From: Xenorhabdus koppenhoeferi | Lineage (GTDB): Bacteria > Pseudomonadota > Gammaproteobacteria > Enterobacterales > Enterobacteriaceae | Direction: 5' to 3' | NCBI RefSeq assembly: GCF_900116635.1 | Contig: NZ_FPBJ01000016.1 | Location: forward strand, 1-64,000 | Length of the DNA stretch: 64,000 nucleotides | In this document: positions 31,920-41,785 of the stretch, piece after piece | Layout of the letters: every line of letters begins with the position of its first letter | Position numbering within the stretch: the first letter of the stretch is position 1 | The notes under the pieces: generated by a model | What the model saw: only the letters and a program-made list of their open reading frames with translations | Told to the model about the DNA's origin: nothing | Databases searched by the model: none | Program-made: the position numbers and the translations under genes

Positions 31920-31932
31920 TAGGGAGTTCCTC

Positions 31933-33174
31933 ATGGACCACTGTCATACCTCAGGCTTAATTTCACTTGAACAGGCACTAGAAAAATTATTGGCACAAAC
32001 CGTCCCCCTGACTTCCACAGAAACCATTAATCTGACCGAATCTGCTGGTCGCATTACCGCCACCGATATCATTTCCCCCATCAACGTTCCCCCATTTGAT
32101 AACTCAGCAATGGATGGTTACGCCATTCGTCTTGCGGATTTTAATGAAAACCAAACCTTGCCAGTGGCAGGCAAGGCGCTGGCTGGTGTGCCGTTTCAGG
32201 GAGAATGGCCGACTGGTAGCTGCATTCGCATTATGACTGGTGCCCCTATTCCCTCTGGTGCTGATTCCGTAGTGATGCAGGAACAGGCTGAGGTCACTGA
32301 AACGGGTATTCGGTTCACTCATCCGGTAAAACAGGGACAAAACATTCGCACCATTGGGGAAGATATCACTCAAAATGCAATCGTATTTCCCAAAGGCATC
32401 AGACTCTCCACTGCGCAATTACCGCTGATTGCTTCACTGGGTATTGCAAAAGTGGAAGTGATCCGTAAGCTGAAAGTTGCCACTTTCTCTACCGGTGATG
32501 AATTACAAGCCATCGGAGAACCATTGCAGACAGGCCAGATTTACGATACCAATCGATTTGCCATTCGCCTGATGTTGGCAAAACTAGACTGTGAAGTTAT
32601 TGATCTGGGTGTGATCCGCGATAATCCTGATACATTGCGCCAGGCCTTTATCGAAGCGGATAAACAAGCAGATCTAGTGATCAGCAGCGGCGGAGTTTCC
32701 GTGGGTGAAGCGGATTACACCAAACAAATTTTAGATGAAGTCGGAAAAGTCAGCTTCTGGAAACTTGCCATAAAACCCGGTAAGCCTTTCGCATTTGGCA
32801 AGCTGGAAAATACGTGGTTCTGTGGTTTGCCGGGCAACCCTGTCTCTGCTGTGCTAACGTTTTACCAGCTGGTACAACCGCTGATTGCCCGTTTATCCGG
32901 TTTTACCACATGGCAATCACCGATGCGCCTCACAGCCAAGACAATAATACCACTGAAAAAATCCCCCGGAAGATTGGATTTCCAACGCGGTATTGCTGGC
33001 ATCAATGAAAATGGCGAATTAGAAGTACAAACTACAGGACATCAAGGTTCCCATATCTTTAGTTCATATAGCCTTGGCAACTGTTTTATCGTCTTGGAAC
33101 GGGAACGTGAGCACGTTGCTGCCGGCGAAACAGTACACATTGAATTTTTCAACCATCTGCTAAAAAATCAATAA
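31933..33174 (+). CDS. moeA: Molybdopterin molybdenumtransferase
   Basis: The 413-residue enzyme inserts molybdate into adenylylated molybdopterin, the last general step of molybdenum cofactor synthesis. The motifs [35 protein letters not shown] and [12 protein letters not shown] and the C-terminal domain IV are present. The ATG at 31933 is chosen because AGGGAG lies six bases upstream and the length then matches E. coli; the frame is open further upstream into the transposase scrap. It is followed eight bases later by moeB. Confidence 0.96.
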   Translation: MDHCHTSGLISLEQALEKLLAQTVPLTSTETINLTESAGRITATDIISPINVPPFDNSAMDGYAIRLADFNENQTLPVAGKALAGVPFQGEWPTGSCIRIMTGAPIPSGADSVVMQEQAEVTETGIRFTHPVKQGQNIRTIGEDITQNAIVFPKGIRLSTAQLPLIASLGIAKVEVIRKLKVATFSTGDELQAIGEPLQTGQIYDTNRFAIRLMLAKLDCEVIDLGVIRDNPDTLRQAFIEADKQADLVISSGGVSVGEADYTKQILDEVGKVSFWKLAIKPGKPFAFGKLENTWFCGLPGNPVSAVLTFYQLVQPLIARLSGFTTWQSPMRLTAKTIIPLKKSPGRLDFQRGIAGINENGELEVQTTGHQGSHIFSSYSLGNCFIVLEREREHVAAGETVHIEFFNHLLKNQ

Positions 33175-33182
33175 GATAAAAA

Positions 33183-33938
33183 ATGACTATCGAACTGACC
33201 GATGAAGAAATCTTACGTTATAACCGACAAATTGTCTTACGTGGTTTTGATTTCGACGGGCAGGAGAGATTGAAATCTGCCAAAGTGCTGATAGTTGGTG
33301 CGGGAGGCCTCGGTTGCGCGGCTTCCCAATATCTTACTGCGGCTGGCGCAGGAACAATCACCCTGTTGGATTTTGATACGGTTTCCCTTTCCAATCTGCA
33401 AAGGCAAATTCTTCATCGCGATGAACGCATTGGTATGCCCAAAGTGCATTCTGCGGCATTGACCTTGCGGGAGATCAATCCACATATCACTCTCAATCCC
33501 ATTGAAGGATTATTGGATGATCCGGCGTTAGATGAGTTAATCAGTCAACACGAAATTGTACTTGATTGCACCGATAACGTTGCTATTCGTGAGCAACTCA
33601 ATCGCCTGTGCCACGGGCGCAAAATATCGTTGGTTTCCGGCGCAGCCATTCGTATGGAAGGCCAACTTTCCGTCTTTACTTATCAACCGGAAGAACCTTG
33701 TTATCGCTGCCTGAGCCGATTATTTGGTGAAAACAGCCTGACCTGTGTTGAAACTGGCGTTATGGCTCCACTGGTAGGAACCATCGGCTCCTTACAGGCA
33801 ATGGAGGCAATTAAGCTGCTGACTCAATATGGAAAAAGCTGTCATGGAAAAGTATTACTGTTTGATGCCATGACGATGCAATTTCGTGAGATAAAATTGC
33901 CTAAAGATCCTCAGTGTGAAGTTTGTCAGGGTCATTGA
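33183..33938 (+). CDS. moeB: Molybdopterin-synthase adenylyltransferase
   Basis: The 251-residue E1-like enzyme adenylates the C-terminal Gly of MoaD so that it can receive sulfur. The nucleotide-binding motif GAGGLGCAASQYL, the substrate loop around RQILHRDERIG, and two zinc CxxC pairs (CYRC and CEVC) are seen. Its partner MoaD is encoded in the same window at 52365. A short GC-rich hairpin at 33943-33962 lies between its stop and the convergent ybiT. Confidence 0.96.
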   Translation: MTIELTDEEILRYNRQIVLRGFDFDGQERLKSAKVLIVGAGGLGCAASQYLTAAGAGTITLLDFDTVSLSNLQRQILHRDERIGMPKVHSAALTLREINPHITLNPIEGLLDDPALDELISQHEIVLDCTDNVAIREQLNRLCHGRKISLVSGAAIRMEGQLSVFTYQPEEPCYRCLSRLFGENSLTCVETGVMAPLVGTIGSLQAMEAIKLLTQYGKSCHGKVLLFDAMTMQFREIKLPKDPQCEVCQGH

Positions 33939-33942
33939 CATA

Positions 33943-33962
33943 GCCCCGAAAATCATCGGGGC
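33943..33962. terminator. Short hairpin between moeB and ybiT
   Basis: GCCCCGA (33943-33949) and TCGGGGC (33956-33962) are exact reverse complements around a 6-nt loop, between two convergent genes. There is no T-tract, so terminator function is only likely from position. Confidence 0.45.
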
Positions 33963-33980
33963 CATAACCATCAGGCAAAA

Positions 33981-35576
33981 TTACTGAACAATACTCTGAC
34001 TTCCGAGATACTCATCATAAGTACCTTTAAAATCAATAATCTTATCGGATTTAATTTCCAGAATACGGCTGGCCAGTGAGCTTACAAATGCGCGGTCATG
34101 GGAGACGAAAACCAGCGTTCCTTGATAGAGTTCCAGCGCAAGGTTCAAAGATTCGATAGATTCCATATCCAAGTGGTTGGTTGGTTCATCCATCACCAAA
34201 ATATTTGGATTTTGCATCATCAGCTTACCAAACAGCATCCGGCCTTGTTCACCACCAGAAAGCACACCTACTTTCTTTTTGATATCATCCTGACTGAACA
34301 GCAAGCGACCGAGAATGCTGCGTACTGCCTGCTCATCATCCCCTTCGCGCCTCCACTGGCCCATCCACTCAAAGACCGTCATATCACAATCAAAATCACT
34401 GGCATGATCCTGTGCATAGTAACCAATCGAACTATTTTCAGACCATTTAACCGTGCCACTATTTGGATTTTCTTCACCAATCAGAGTTTTCAGGAATGTC
34501 GTTTTACCGATACCATTTTCACCAATTACCGCCATCTTCTCACCGACTTCCATCAGTAAATTCAGATTTTTGAATAGTGGCCCGTTATCGTAACCCTTAG
34601 TCAAACTTTCCAATTCCAATGCATTACGGAACAGTTTTTTATCCTGCTCAAAGCGGATATAAGGGTTCTGACGGCTGGAAGCCTTTACTTCCGCTAGCTG
34701 GATCTTATCAATCTGACGGGCGCGGGAAGTCGCCTGTTTGGATTTAGAAGCATTAGCGCTAAAACGGCTAACAAATGATTGTAATTCAGCAATCTGTGCT
34801 TTTTTCTTCGCATTATCTGCCATCAGACGTTCACGCGCCTGTGTTGCTGCCACCATGTATTCATCATAGTTGCCAGGGAACAGATGCAGTTCGCCATAAT
34901 CCAAATCAGCCATATGAGTACATACAGTATTCAGGAAATGGCGGTCATGGGAAATAATGATCATGGTGCTATTACGGTCATTGAGCACTTGTTCCAACCA
35001 ACGGATAGTATCAATATCCAAGTTGTTGGTTGGCTCATCGAGCAGCAGAACGTCAGGGTTAGAAAACAGCGCCTGTGCCAACAATACACGCAATTTCCAA
35101 CCCGGAGCCACGGCACTCATCAAACCATAGTGTTGTTCTACAGGAATACCCACGCCCATCAGTAATTCACCGGCACGAGCTTCGGCACTGTAACCATCCA
35201 TTTCACCATAAGCGACTTCCAGATCGGCCACACGATAGCCATCTTCTTCGCTCATTTCTGCTATAGCATAAATGCGGTCACGTTCCTGCTTGACTTTCCA
35301 CAGTTCTGTATACCCCATAATAACGGTGTCCATAACAGTATATTCTTCGAAAGCAAACTGATCCTGACGCAATTTACCCAAGCGTTCATTCGGATCAAGG
35401 CTGACATTACCAGAAGTAGGCGTTAAATCGCCGCCCAGAATTTTCATGAAAGTAGATTTACCAGCCCCATTCGCCCCAATCAGGCCATAACGGTTGCCGT
35501 TGCCGAATTTAACAGAGATGTTTTCAAACAATGGCTTGCTGCCAAACTGCATAGTGATATTGTTTGTACTTAACAC
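33981..35576 (-). CDS. ybiT: ABC-F family ATPase YbiT
   Basis: The 531-residue protein has two ATPase cassettes without membrane segments, the ABC-F type that acts on ribosomes. Walker A motifs are GANGAGKST and GENGIGKTT, each followed by an ABC signature (the second is LSGGEQGR) and Walker B ([21 protein letters not shown]). The linker between cassettes (about residues 240-320) is charged and helical. The length matches E. coli YbiT. It is convergent with moeB and divergent from rhtA. Confidence 0.95.
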   Translation of the reverse strand: MLSTNNITMQFGSKPLFENISVKFGNGNRYGLIGANGAGKSTFMKILGGDLTPTSGNVSLDPNERLGKLRQDQFAFEEYTVMDTVIMGYTELWKVKQERDRIYAIAEMSEEDGYRVADLEVAYGEMDGYSAEARAGELLMGVGIPVEQHYGLMSAVAPGWKLRVLLAQALFSNPDVLLLDEPTNNLDIDTIRWLEQVLNDRNSTMIIISHDRHFLNTVCTHMADLDYGELHLFPGNYDEYMVAATQARERLMADNAKKKAQIAELQSFVSRFSANASKSKQATSRARQIDKIQLAEVKASSRQNPYIRFEQDKKLFRNALELESLTKGYDNGPLFKNLNLLMEVGEKMAVIGENGIGKTTFLKTLIGEENPNSGTVKWSENSSIGYYAQDHASDFDCDMTVFEWMGQWRREGDDEQAVRSILGRLLFSQDDIKKKVGVLSGGEQGRMLFGKLMMQNPNILVMDEPTNHLDMESIESLNLALELYQGTLVFVSHDRAFVSSLASRILEIKSDKIIDFKGTYDEYLGSQSIVQ

Positions 35577-35771
35577 AACTTTTGCTCTTAAAATAAAAGG
35601 AAGTTAAAAAACGATAGCCGCATATTATGACATAACAAGAAAAAAGTAAGGATTTTTCACCGTAATCGCTCCCTTAATGCCTATTCAATTGATAACAGAG
35701 TTGAGTTATCTCTCTTTCACTGCGAAGATGATTCTTCTTAAATAATACGTTGTAACTGAGGTTTTCTGTAA

Positions 35772-36668
35772 ATGTCTCTTTCCGAACATCGGGCAGCATC
35801 TTTTCCACTGCTTCCTGTGATTTTATTGTTACTGTCAATGACATCTATTCAGGCCGGGGCTTCACTGGCTAAAACAGTATTTCATGTCATTGGTGCTCCT
35901 GGAGTAACAGCACTGAGACTTGCATTAGGAACGATTATTCTATTTCTGATTTTCAAACCGTGGCGTCTGAAATTTCAGCGAAATTCTCTGATCCCCCTTT
36001 TTGCCTATGGCATCTCACTCGGGGCGATGAATTACCTGTTTTATATGGCACTTTCCCGTATTCCCCTTGGTGTTGCTGTCGCACTTGAGTTCACAGGGCC
36101 TTTGGCTGTGGCAATGTTCTCCTCCAGACGTCCATTGGATTTTCTCTGGATAGCCTTGGTCATTGCTGGACTAGGATTTTTATTACCTATAGGAGATAGT
36201 GTCAGTGCACTTGATCCCATTGGTATTTTATATGCACTCGGGGCTGGTGTTTTCTGGGCACTTTATATTATCTTCGGGCAACGTGCTGGAGCAGGCTATG
36301 GCGCGGCAACAGCTTCTATTGGTTCACTAATCGCTGCCTTAATTTTCTTCCCGGTCGGATTGATACAGACTGGCCCCGAAATACTGTTTGATATTTCACT
36401 ACTACCTATCGCACTCGGGATAGCGATTTTATCAACAGCCTTTCCTTACACACTGGAAATGATTGCCCTTACCCGTTTACCTGTCAAAACGTTTGGGACA
36501 TTAATGAGCCTTGAACCTGCATTGGGCGCATTATCGGGCATTATCTTCCTTAATGAGAATTTGACCACGACCCAGTGGATTGCGCTTTTCTGCATTATAT
36601 GTGCTTCTATAGGTTCAACCTTTAGCATTAAGCGAAAAACTAAAATCGAAAAAATTGAAATTGAATAG
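35772..36668 (+). CDS. rhtA: Threonine/homoserine exporter RhtA
   Basis: The 298-residue inner-membrane protein has ten helices in two EamA (DMT) repeats and exports threonine, homoserine and related amino acids. The sequence (SIQAGASLAKTVFHVIGAPG, then NYLFYMALSRIPLGVAVALE) is close to E. coli RhtA. It lies next to dps, as in E. coli. An intrinsic terminator follows. Confidence 0.94.
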   Translation: MSLSEHRAASFPLLPVILLLLSMTSIQAGASLAKTVFHVIGAPGVTALRLALGTIILFLIFKPWRLKFQRNSLIPLFAYGISLGAMNYLFYMALSRIPLGVAVALEFTGPLAVAMFSSRRPLDFLWIALVIAGLGFLLPIGDSVSALDPIGILYALGAGVFWALYIIFGQRAGAGYGAATASIGSLIAALIFFPVGLIQTGPEILFDISLLPIALGIAILSTAFPYTLEMIALTRLPVKTFGTLMSLEPALGALSGIIFLNENLTTTQWIALFCIICASIGSTFSIKRKTKIEKIEIE

Positions 36669-36705
36669 TTAATTTTCCACAATACATTGATTAATATTAC
36701 CTAAT

Positions 36706-36735
36706 CCGGAGAAATTCAACATTCTCCGGTTTTTT
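36706..36735 (+). terminator. Intrinsic terminator of rhtA
   Basis: CCGGAGAA (36706-36713) pairs with TTCTCCGG (36722-36729), followed by six T. Confidence 0.85.
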
Positions 36736-36852
36736 CGTTTTTATTGGCTATCAATGCAATAGCAACAAGCGATGTGACTTTTGATAAATTGTCTACTAAA
36801 TTTATTCCATCTGATGGGATAATTCATTACTTGGAATTAAGAGGACATTATT

Positions 36853-37356
36853 ATGACTACTGCAAAATTAATCAGAACCCAGCCTTCTGCTCTGATTTAT
36901 ACACGCAATAATATTGATAACGGAATTAAAAAGAGATCAATTACTGCCCTGAATCATATGTTGGCTCAATTTATCGATCTGTCAATGCTGACTAAACAAG
37001 CCCACTGGAACATACGAGGCCGAAATTTCATTTCTATTCATGAAATGCTGGATACTTTTCGCAGCGCTCTCGTGGAGCACCTTGATACATTCGCCGAACG
37101 TACAGCTCAACTCGGTGGTACAGCTTTGGGAACCGTTCAGGAAGTAAGTAAACACACAACGCTGAAAAGCTACCCAACAGATATCCATAATGTGCAGGAT
37201 CACCTGAAAGCACTGGCAGATAGCTACGCCATCGTTGCCAATGATATCCGTCAGGCAATTATTGATGCTGAAGATGAAGACACTGCGGATATGTTTACTG
37301 CTGCATCCCGTGATCTCGATAAAATTTTATGGTTTATCGAAGCAAATATTGAGTAA
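36853..37356 (+). CDS. dps: DNA-protecting ferritin-like protein Dps
   Basis: The 167-residue protein forms a 12-mer that binds DNA non-specifically and oxidises and stores iron, protecting the genome in stationary phase and under peroxide stress. The inter-subunit ferroxidase ligands lie in [20 protein letters not shown] and [10 protein letters not shown]. The lysine- and arginine-containing N-terminus is the DNA-binding tail. AAGAGGA precedes the ATG. A terminator follows. Confidence 0.96.
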   Translation: MTTAKLIRTQPSALIYTRNNIDNGIKKRSITALNHMLAQFIDLSMLTKQAHWNIRGRNFISIHEMLDTFRSALVEHLDTFAERTAQLGGTALGTVQEVSKHTTLKSYPTDIHNVQDHLKALADSYAIVANDIRQAIIDAEDEDTADMFTAASRDLDKILWFIEANIE

Positions 37357-37386
37357 TAAAATAAAAACATTATTTTTCAAAAAATT

Positions 37387-37410
37387 AAGGTCACATTTGT
37401 GACCTTTTTT
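37387..37410 (+). terminator. Intrinsic terminator of dps
   Basis: AAGGTCAC (37387-37394) pairs with GTGACCTT (37399-37406) around a 4-nt loop and is followed by a T-tract. Confidence 0.9.
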
Positions 37411-37550
37411 GCATTGAGGAATATCATCAAATACAGAAAAAATTAAGAAATGGAAGTTATGATCTAACAAACAAGACTAAACTTTAAAAAAATCATTTTT
37501 CTCTCTATAATCCCTGTTTTATTTAAAAATAAACATAAGGATTCTATACG

Positions 37551-37772
37551 ATGGATATCGAAGTCAAAGATTCTAACGGCACTCTGTTGAATGACGGTGA
37601 TTCAGTTCAGGTAATCAAGGATCTGAAAGTCAAAGGGACTTCTAAGACGTTGAAACGTGGCACCCTGATCAAAAACATCCGACTGACTAATCGCGAAGAT
37701 GAAATTGAGTGTAATGCAGATAAAATCAAAGGGTTAGTACTGAAAACCTGTTTCCTGAAAAAAGTAGGATAA
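37551..37772 (+). CDS. PhnA-domain protein lacking the zinc ribbon
   Basis: The 73-residue protein corresponds to the C-terminal domain of PhnA/YjdM (EVKDSNGTLLNDGDSVQVIK, then DLKVKGTS-TLKRGT, then IKNIRLT). E. coli YjdM has about 40 more N-terminal residues that form a Cys4 zinc ribbon; none of that is present, and no ribbon is encoded just upstream. AAGGA lies before the ATG, so this looks like an intact short form rather than a broken gene. Despite the old name, a role in phosphonate use is not established for this domain. Confidence 0.85.
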   Translation: MDIEVKDSNGTLLNDGDSVQVIKDLKVKGTSKTLKRGTLIKNIRLTNREDEIECNADKIKGLVLKTCFLKKVG

Positions 37773-37826
37773 ATAACAGTTATACATCCGTTTTTGCTTA
37801 AAGGATAAATAATATTAACTTTTATA

Positions 37827-39974
37827 CTATTTATCCTTTTTCTTATCCTTTTTCATTACTTCCAATTCCTTTAACGATGGTATCTCAGGTCGTTCAATTG
37901 GAAATACAGGTAAAGAACCCAATAAACGTGGCCCATACCGTTTGGTCAATAATCGATTGTCATAAATCACCACATCACCATAGCATTCATGACTGCGGAT
38001 CAATCTTCCTACCTGTTGAATCAGGCTAAAAGAAGCACTTGGCAAACTTTGTACTTCGAACGGATAGCGTTTCAAAGATTTCAGCCATTCGCTTTCGGTG
38101 ATAATGACAGGGTTGGCCACAGGCGGAAATGCAATTTTATGGATATGTACTTGTGAAAGATAATCACCTTTTAAATCCAACCCTTCGGCGAATGACTGCA
38201 ATCCAATCAAAACGCTGGCTTGTCCTTCATCAATACGTCTGCAATGAGTTTCTACCAATCGATAACGAGGTTGATCGCCCTGTACCAATAACATCAAACG
38301 TAAGTCGGGCACGAAAGTCAGAAATCCTTCCATTGCACGCTGGCTGCTAAATAGTATCAACATTCCCCGATGTTTCCCTTCTATCACCTGAGAACGGAAA
38401 AAACGCGCCATTTCCTCAAGGTGTAGCATTTCATTCTGGATTGTCGGTTCCTGTGTCATTTGCGGAATTAGCAAACGCCCCTGCCGTACATGTTCGAAAG
38501 GCGATGACAAAGCCACGAAACGATCATCATGGTTTTCACTTAAACCCGTCAGTTCCTGAATACGAGAGAAGCTATTTAACGAACGCAATGTTGCGGATGT
38601 CACCACAACATGAGGAATATTGTGCCATAATAGATGGGTTAATTGTTCACTGACCCGAATCCCGGCACAGTGAAAATAAAGGTGCGACTGATTTTTTTCA
38701 TAGCGACGCGTCAACCATTTGGATATCGGCGCATGGGAAGATTCTTCCTGCGAAGCCAAACGCCACAATTTTGCCATATTCTCAAAATAGCCCAATGTTC
38801 GGCTGGTTTGTAAAATCGTGCGATGCAATCGGACAAGATCTTGCTTCGCCGTCTGATCCGTTAAATCATTTAAAATTGCTTCTGCTAAGCTACGTAATCC
38901 ATCAGTGAGCTTAAATAATTGCTGGCAACATAACAGTAAACTATCCGGTAATTTTCCCAGTTCGAATAAGTATTCTTCTGCTTCGCCCCGCTCAGGCAAT
39001 AAAGCTTGTGTAATGGCTGCCAATTCTTTAAAGCATTCGCTAATTCTTTCACAATGAGTTTTCAACCGAGGAATATTTGCCAATGCAGGTGGTTTTACCG
39101 GACGAAATTGAACCAGATATTGCTCCACATGACGGACAAATGTATCTAACTGCCCATTTAGCTGGAATAACGTAATTTCTCCTTCAACTTCCAGCGAATC
39201 TCTGGCTACATCCGGTATATGGTGCCCTTCATCTAATACCAGCAGCAGATTTTTTGCCTCCGGTAAAACAGATTCACTTTCCAGTGCAGCCATCACCAAA
39301 GAGTGGTTGGCAACAACGACATCCGCATCTTCAATTTCCCGACGAGCGAGAAAAAATGGGCAGCGATGATAAAACTGGCAATTCCGAGCCAGACAGTTCA
39401 TCTTATCTGTACTGATTTTTGCCCACAGTGAATCCGACAATGCCAGTTGATGGTGATCACGCAAACCGTCCCATGCAAATGTCGTGTATTCACTGCGCAA
39501 CCGACGACACAATTCCCGTTCTTCACTGTTAGTGATATCAGTCCGGTCTTCCACCAGAAACATTAGATCAATTTGTTCGCCTTCTGCGGCACAAATTGCC
39601 TCCAGATTACGTGGACAGACATAACGTGAGCGGCCAAAAGCACCGGTGAATTTCAGGTCAGGAATGATCTTGTGCAATAAAGGCAGGTCCTTGCTATAGA
39701 TTTGATCTTGCAACGCAACATTCGCCGTACTGACTATCAACGGCTTCTGCTCTGCTCTACTGACAGCAATGCCTGGGATCAGATATGACAAAGTTTTTCC
39801 TACTCCCGTAGGTGCTTCTATCACTAAATGCCGTCCTTCTTCATCCGCCAGCGTTTTTGCAACCTCTGCAATCATCTGACGTTGCGGAGCACGCGGAATG
39901 AAACCATCAATATGGGTGGATAATGCCTTATACCATTGGCTAATCTGATTTTTTATTGAACTGGAAAGTGCCAT
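37827..39974 (-). CDS. dinG: ATP-dependent DNA helicase DinG
   Basis: The 715-residue XPD-like 5'-3' helicase resolves R-loops and G-quadruplexes. Walker A is EAPTGVGKTLSYL and the DEAH-type box is LVLDEGHH. Four cysteines for the [4Fe-4S] cluster are visible (in RYVCPRNLEAIC and NCQFYHRCPFF). The motif QQVGRLIRS is the helicase motif VI. In E. coli dinG is LexA-controlled; I did not find a well-spaced LexA box upstream here. It lies alone between the PhnA-domain gene and a small membrane protein gene. Confidence 0.95.
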   Translation of the reverse strand: MALSSSIKNQISQWYKALSTHIDGFIPRAPQRQMIAEVAKTLADEEGRHLVIEAPTGVGKTLSYLIPGIAVSRAEQKPLIVSTANVALQDQIYSKDLPLLHKIIPDLKFTGAFGRSRYVCPRNLEAICAAEGEQIDLMFLVEDRTDITNSEERELCRRLRSEYTTFAWDGLRDHHQLALSDSLWAKISTDKMNCLARNCQFYHRCPFFLARREIEDADVVVANHSLVMAALESESVLPEAKNLLLVLDEGHHIPDVARDSLEVEGEITLFQLNGQLDTFVRHVEQYLVQFRPVKPPALANIPRLKTHCERISECFKELAAITQALLPERGEAEEYLFELGKLPDSLLLCCQQLFKLTDGLRSLAEAILNDLTDQTAKQDLVRLHRTILQTSRTLGYFENMAKLWRLASQEESSHAPISKWLTRRYEKNQSHLYFHCAGIRVSEQLTHLLWHNIPHVVVTSATLRSLNSFSRIQELTGLSENHDDRFVALSSPFEHVRQGRLLIPQMTQEPTIQNEMLHLEEMARFFRSQVIEGKHRGMLILFSSQRAMEGFLTFVPDLRLMLLVQGDQPRYRLVETHCRRIDEGQASVLIGLQSFAEGLDLKGDYLSQVHIHKIAFPPVANPVIITESEWLKSLKRYPFEVQSLPSASFSLIQQVGRLIRSHECYGDVVIYDNRLLTKRYGPRLLGSLPVFPIERPEIPSLKELEVMKKDKKKDK

Positions 39975-40212
39975 GAGTTTTGCTGCTTAAAAATTGGAGG
40001 GCTATTCTCCCATAGAGTTGATATCAAATCAGCTTTATATGCTCATTACTGGGAAACAGTTTCCAGCTTCTTTATTATCAATACAGGAAAATTGGTTATT
40101 GCTTGTCTGGATTGTATAAGCCGATATACTTTTGACTTTCTATCTTTTGGCTTTTTATGGCTGATAACACTCTTTATCAAAAATTTTTATTAAAATCTTA
40201 CTGGATACAAAG

Positions 40213-40368
40213 ATGAAAAAAATCCTGCTCATTATCATCATATTATTTTCTATCGGCTCTATTGGCGGTGTCTTTCTGGCAGGATTGAATATGTACACAC
40301 GCTCAACCACCCCAACAGAAGAGCCGCAACAGAGCCAGCAGGAAAATATCCCGACAGGGCAACAATAA
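40213..40368 (+). CDS. Small single-pass membrane protein, 51 residues
   Basis: The frame starts MKKILLIIIILFSIGSIGGV with a hydrophobic helix (residues 4-24), then a polar tail rich in Gln, Glu, Thr and Pro. This is either a small inner-membrane protein with a periplasmic tail or a secreted peptide with an uncleaved leader. The hydrophobic segment has no lipobox cysteine. I do not recognise a family. Spacing is good on both sides, and a perfect 12-bp hairpin follows the stop. Confidence 0.6.
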   Translation: MKKILLIIIILFSIGSIGGVFLAGLNMYTRSTTPTEEPQQSQQENIPTGQQ

Positions 40369-40387
40369 ATACATCTGGTTTTAGCAC

Positions 40388-40417
40388 AACACTAGATATT
40401 ACAACATATCTAGTGTT
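40388..40417. terminator. 12-bp hairpin after the small membrane protein gene
   Basis: AACACTAGATAT (40388-40399) and ATATCTAGTGTT (40406-40417) are exact reverse complements around a 6-nt loop. There is no T-tract, so it could be a terminator, an mRNA-stabilising stem or an operator for sseA. Confidence 0.5.
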
Positions 40418-40470
40418 AATAACGTATCGCCTTGCACCATACGGTATTATGACATCAGGTGAATAATCTC

Positions 40471-41310
40471 ATGAAAAACGAATATTTTGTCAGCCCACAA
40501 TGGTTAAACGAGCATCTCCATGATGAGAATGTCGTTATCGTTGATGCTAGTGCCCCAATGCCCACCCAATCCATTGATTACTACCAGCTCTGGTTGGAGG
40601 AACACATTCCGGGTGCTCAGTTTTTTGACCTTGATAAAGTTGCCAATCTACAGACCAACCTGCCACACATGCTGCCGGAACCGGAAATTTTCCGTCAAGC
40701 GGTCAACAAAATGGGTATCAGTGAAAATCATCTGGTGGTGATTTACGATCAAGGAAATATGTTCTCCGCCCCACGAGCATGGTGGACATTCAAAATCTTT
40801 GGTGCCCATCATATCCGTATTCTTGAGGGGGGATTACAAGGCTGGCAGCAGTCTGGTTATCCAACCGAATCGGGAAAAGTTGCCCGTTCACCCGAAGTTT
40901 TCAATGTACAGTTTACTCCTGAAAAAGTCTGTTCTCAGGCGCAGATCCTTGTTGCTCTCCATAACAATGTGCCAGTACAGTTTATTGATGCCAGAGCAGA
41001 AGACCGCTTTCAAGCAAAAGTACCTGAACCCCGCCCAGGCTTGAGAATGGGGCATCTCCCCGGCGCTAAAAATGTTCCGTGGACAGCCTTGATTGATAAT
41101 GGACTTTATAAGTCAGTAGAAGAAATTACGGCGATATTCCGAAAACAAGGCGTTAATTTAGACCAGCCGATTATTACCAGTTGTGGCTCTGGCATGACAG
41201 CCGCCGTTTTAGTATTGAGTCTTGATATGATTGGTCACAAAGAAGTGAAATTATATGATGGCTCTTGGGCTGAATGGGGAGCGGATGACTCACTTCCGTT
41301 AGGAAAATAA
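40471..41310 (+). CDS. sseA: 3-mercaptopyruvate sulfurtransferase
   Basis: The protein of about 279 residues with two rhodanese domains moves sulfur from 3-mercaptopyruvate to acceptors such as cyanide or thiols. The active-site loop CGSGMTA lies in the second domain, matching the 3-mercaptopyruvate type (CGSGVTA in E. coli) rather than thiosulfate rhodanese. The ATG at 40471 is preferred because AGGTGA lies eight bases upstream; an in-frame GTG at 40459 overlaps that site. A strong terminator follows. Confidence 0.94.
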   Translation: MKNEYFVSPQWLNEHLHDENVVIVDASAPMPTQSIDYYQLWLEEHIPGAQFFDLDKVANLQTNLPHMLPEPEIFRQAVNKMGISENHLVVIYDQGNMFSAPRAWWTFKIFGAHHIRILEGGLQGWQQSGYPTESGKVARSPEVFNVQFTPEKVCSQAQILVALHNNVPVQFIDARAEDRFQAKVPEPRPGLRMGHLPGAKNVPWTALIDNGLYKSVEEITAIFRKQGVNLDQPIITSCGSGMTAAVLVLSLDMIGHKEVKLYDGSWAEWGADDSLPLGK

Positions 41311-41333
41311 ATATTAGGAAAATAAATAATCAC

Positions 41334-41366
41334 AAAGGGCATTTGAATAATATGCCCTTTTTTTTA
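41334..41366 (+). terminator. Intrinsic terminator of sseA
   Basis: AAAGGGCAT (41334-41342) pairs with ATGCCCTTT (41352-41360) and runs into a long T-tract. Confidence 0.9.
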
Positions 41367-41423
41367 TTAATCATATTCATGATGAAACTCATAAACCACT
41401 TTACAAAACCGTTTTATAAAAAA

Positions 41424-41681
41424 TTACTGATTGGAAATTTTATGGTATACAAATAAGAAAATTATCGCTCCCACAACAGCAATGATAAAACTTCCGAAAT
41501 TAAAACCATCAACTTTTCCCATTCCAAAGAACGTGCTGATATACCCGCCAACAACAGCACCCACAATAGCTAAAATCACTGTCATAATGATACCGCTGCT
41601 ATTATTTCCCGGCATAATCCACTTAGCAAGGATCCCGGCAATCAAGCCAAAGATAATCCAAGATAATATACCCATATACAA
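41424..41681 (-). CDS. GlsB/YeaQ/YmgE-family membrane protein
   Basis: The 85-residue protein has about three membrane helices and glycine-rich packing motifs (GLIAGILAKWIMPG, then AIVGAVVGGYIS). It belongs to the transglycosylase-associated (GlsB/YeaQ/YmgE) family of stress-related inner-membrane proteins, whose function is unknown. GGAGG lies just before the ATG. It is convergent with sseA and lies just downstream of the dusC remnant on the same strand. Confidence 0.9.
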   Translation of the reverse strand: MYMGILSWIIFGLIAGILAKWIMPGNNSSGIIMTVILAIVGAVVGGYISTFFGMGKVDGFNFGSFIIAVVGAIIFLFVYHKISNQ

Positions 41682-41785
41682 CCTCCAGAATTAATTAGAT
41701 TATTTGATTACGAATTCAATTAAGTTTCTACGCCTTAATTTAAGACTTTGGCATAAAGAATTGCAAATCACAAAAGGAAACACAC

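Noticed and set aside
39975-40110. Possible LexA box upstream of dinG
   Set aside because: CTG and CAG occur near 40047-40066 (CTGGGAAACAGTTTCCAG), but the spacing is 12 rather than 10, so I do not call it.
41431-41694. 87-codon plus-strand frame
   Set aside because: It is the antisense of the GlsB/YeaQ-family gene, which has a good ribosome-binding site and clear membrane helices.
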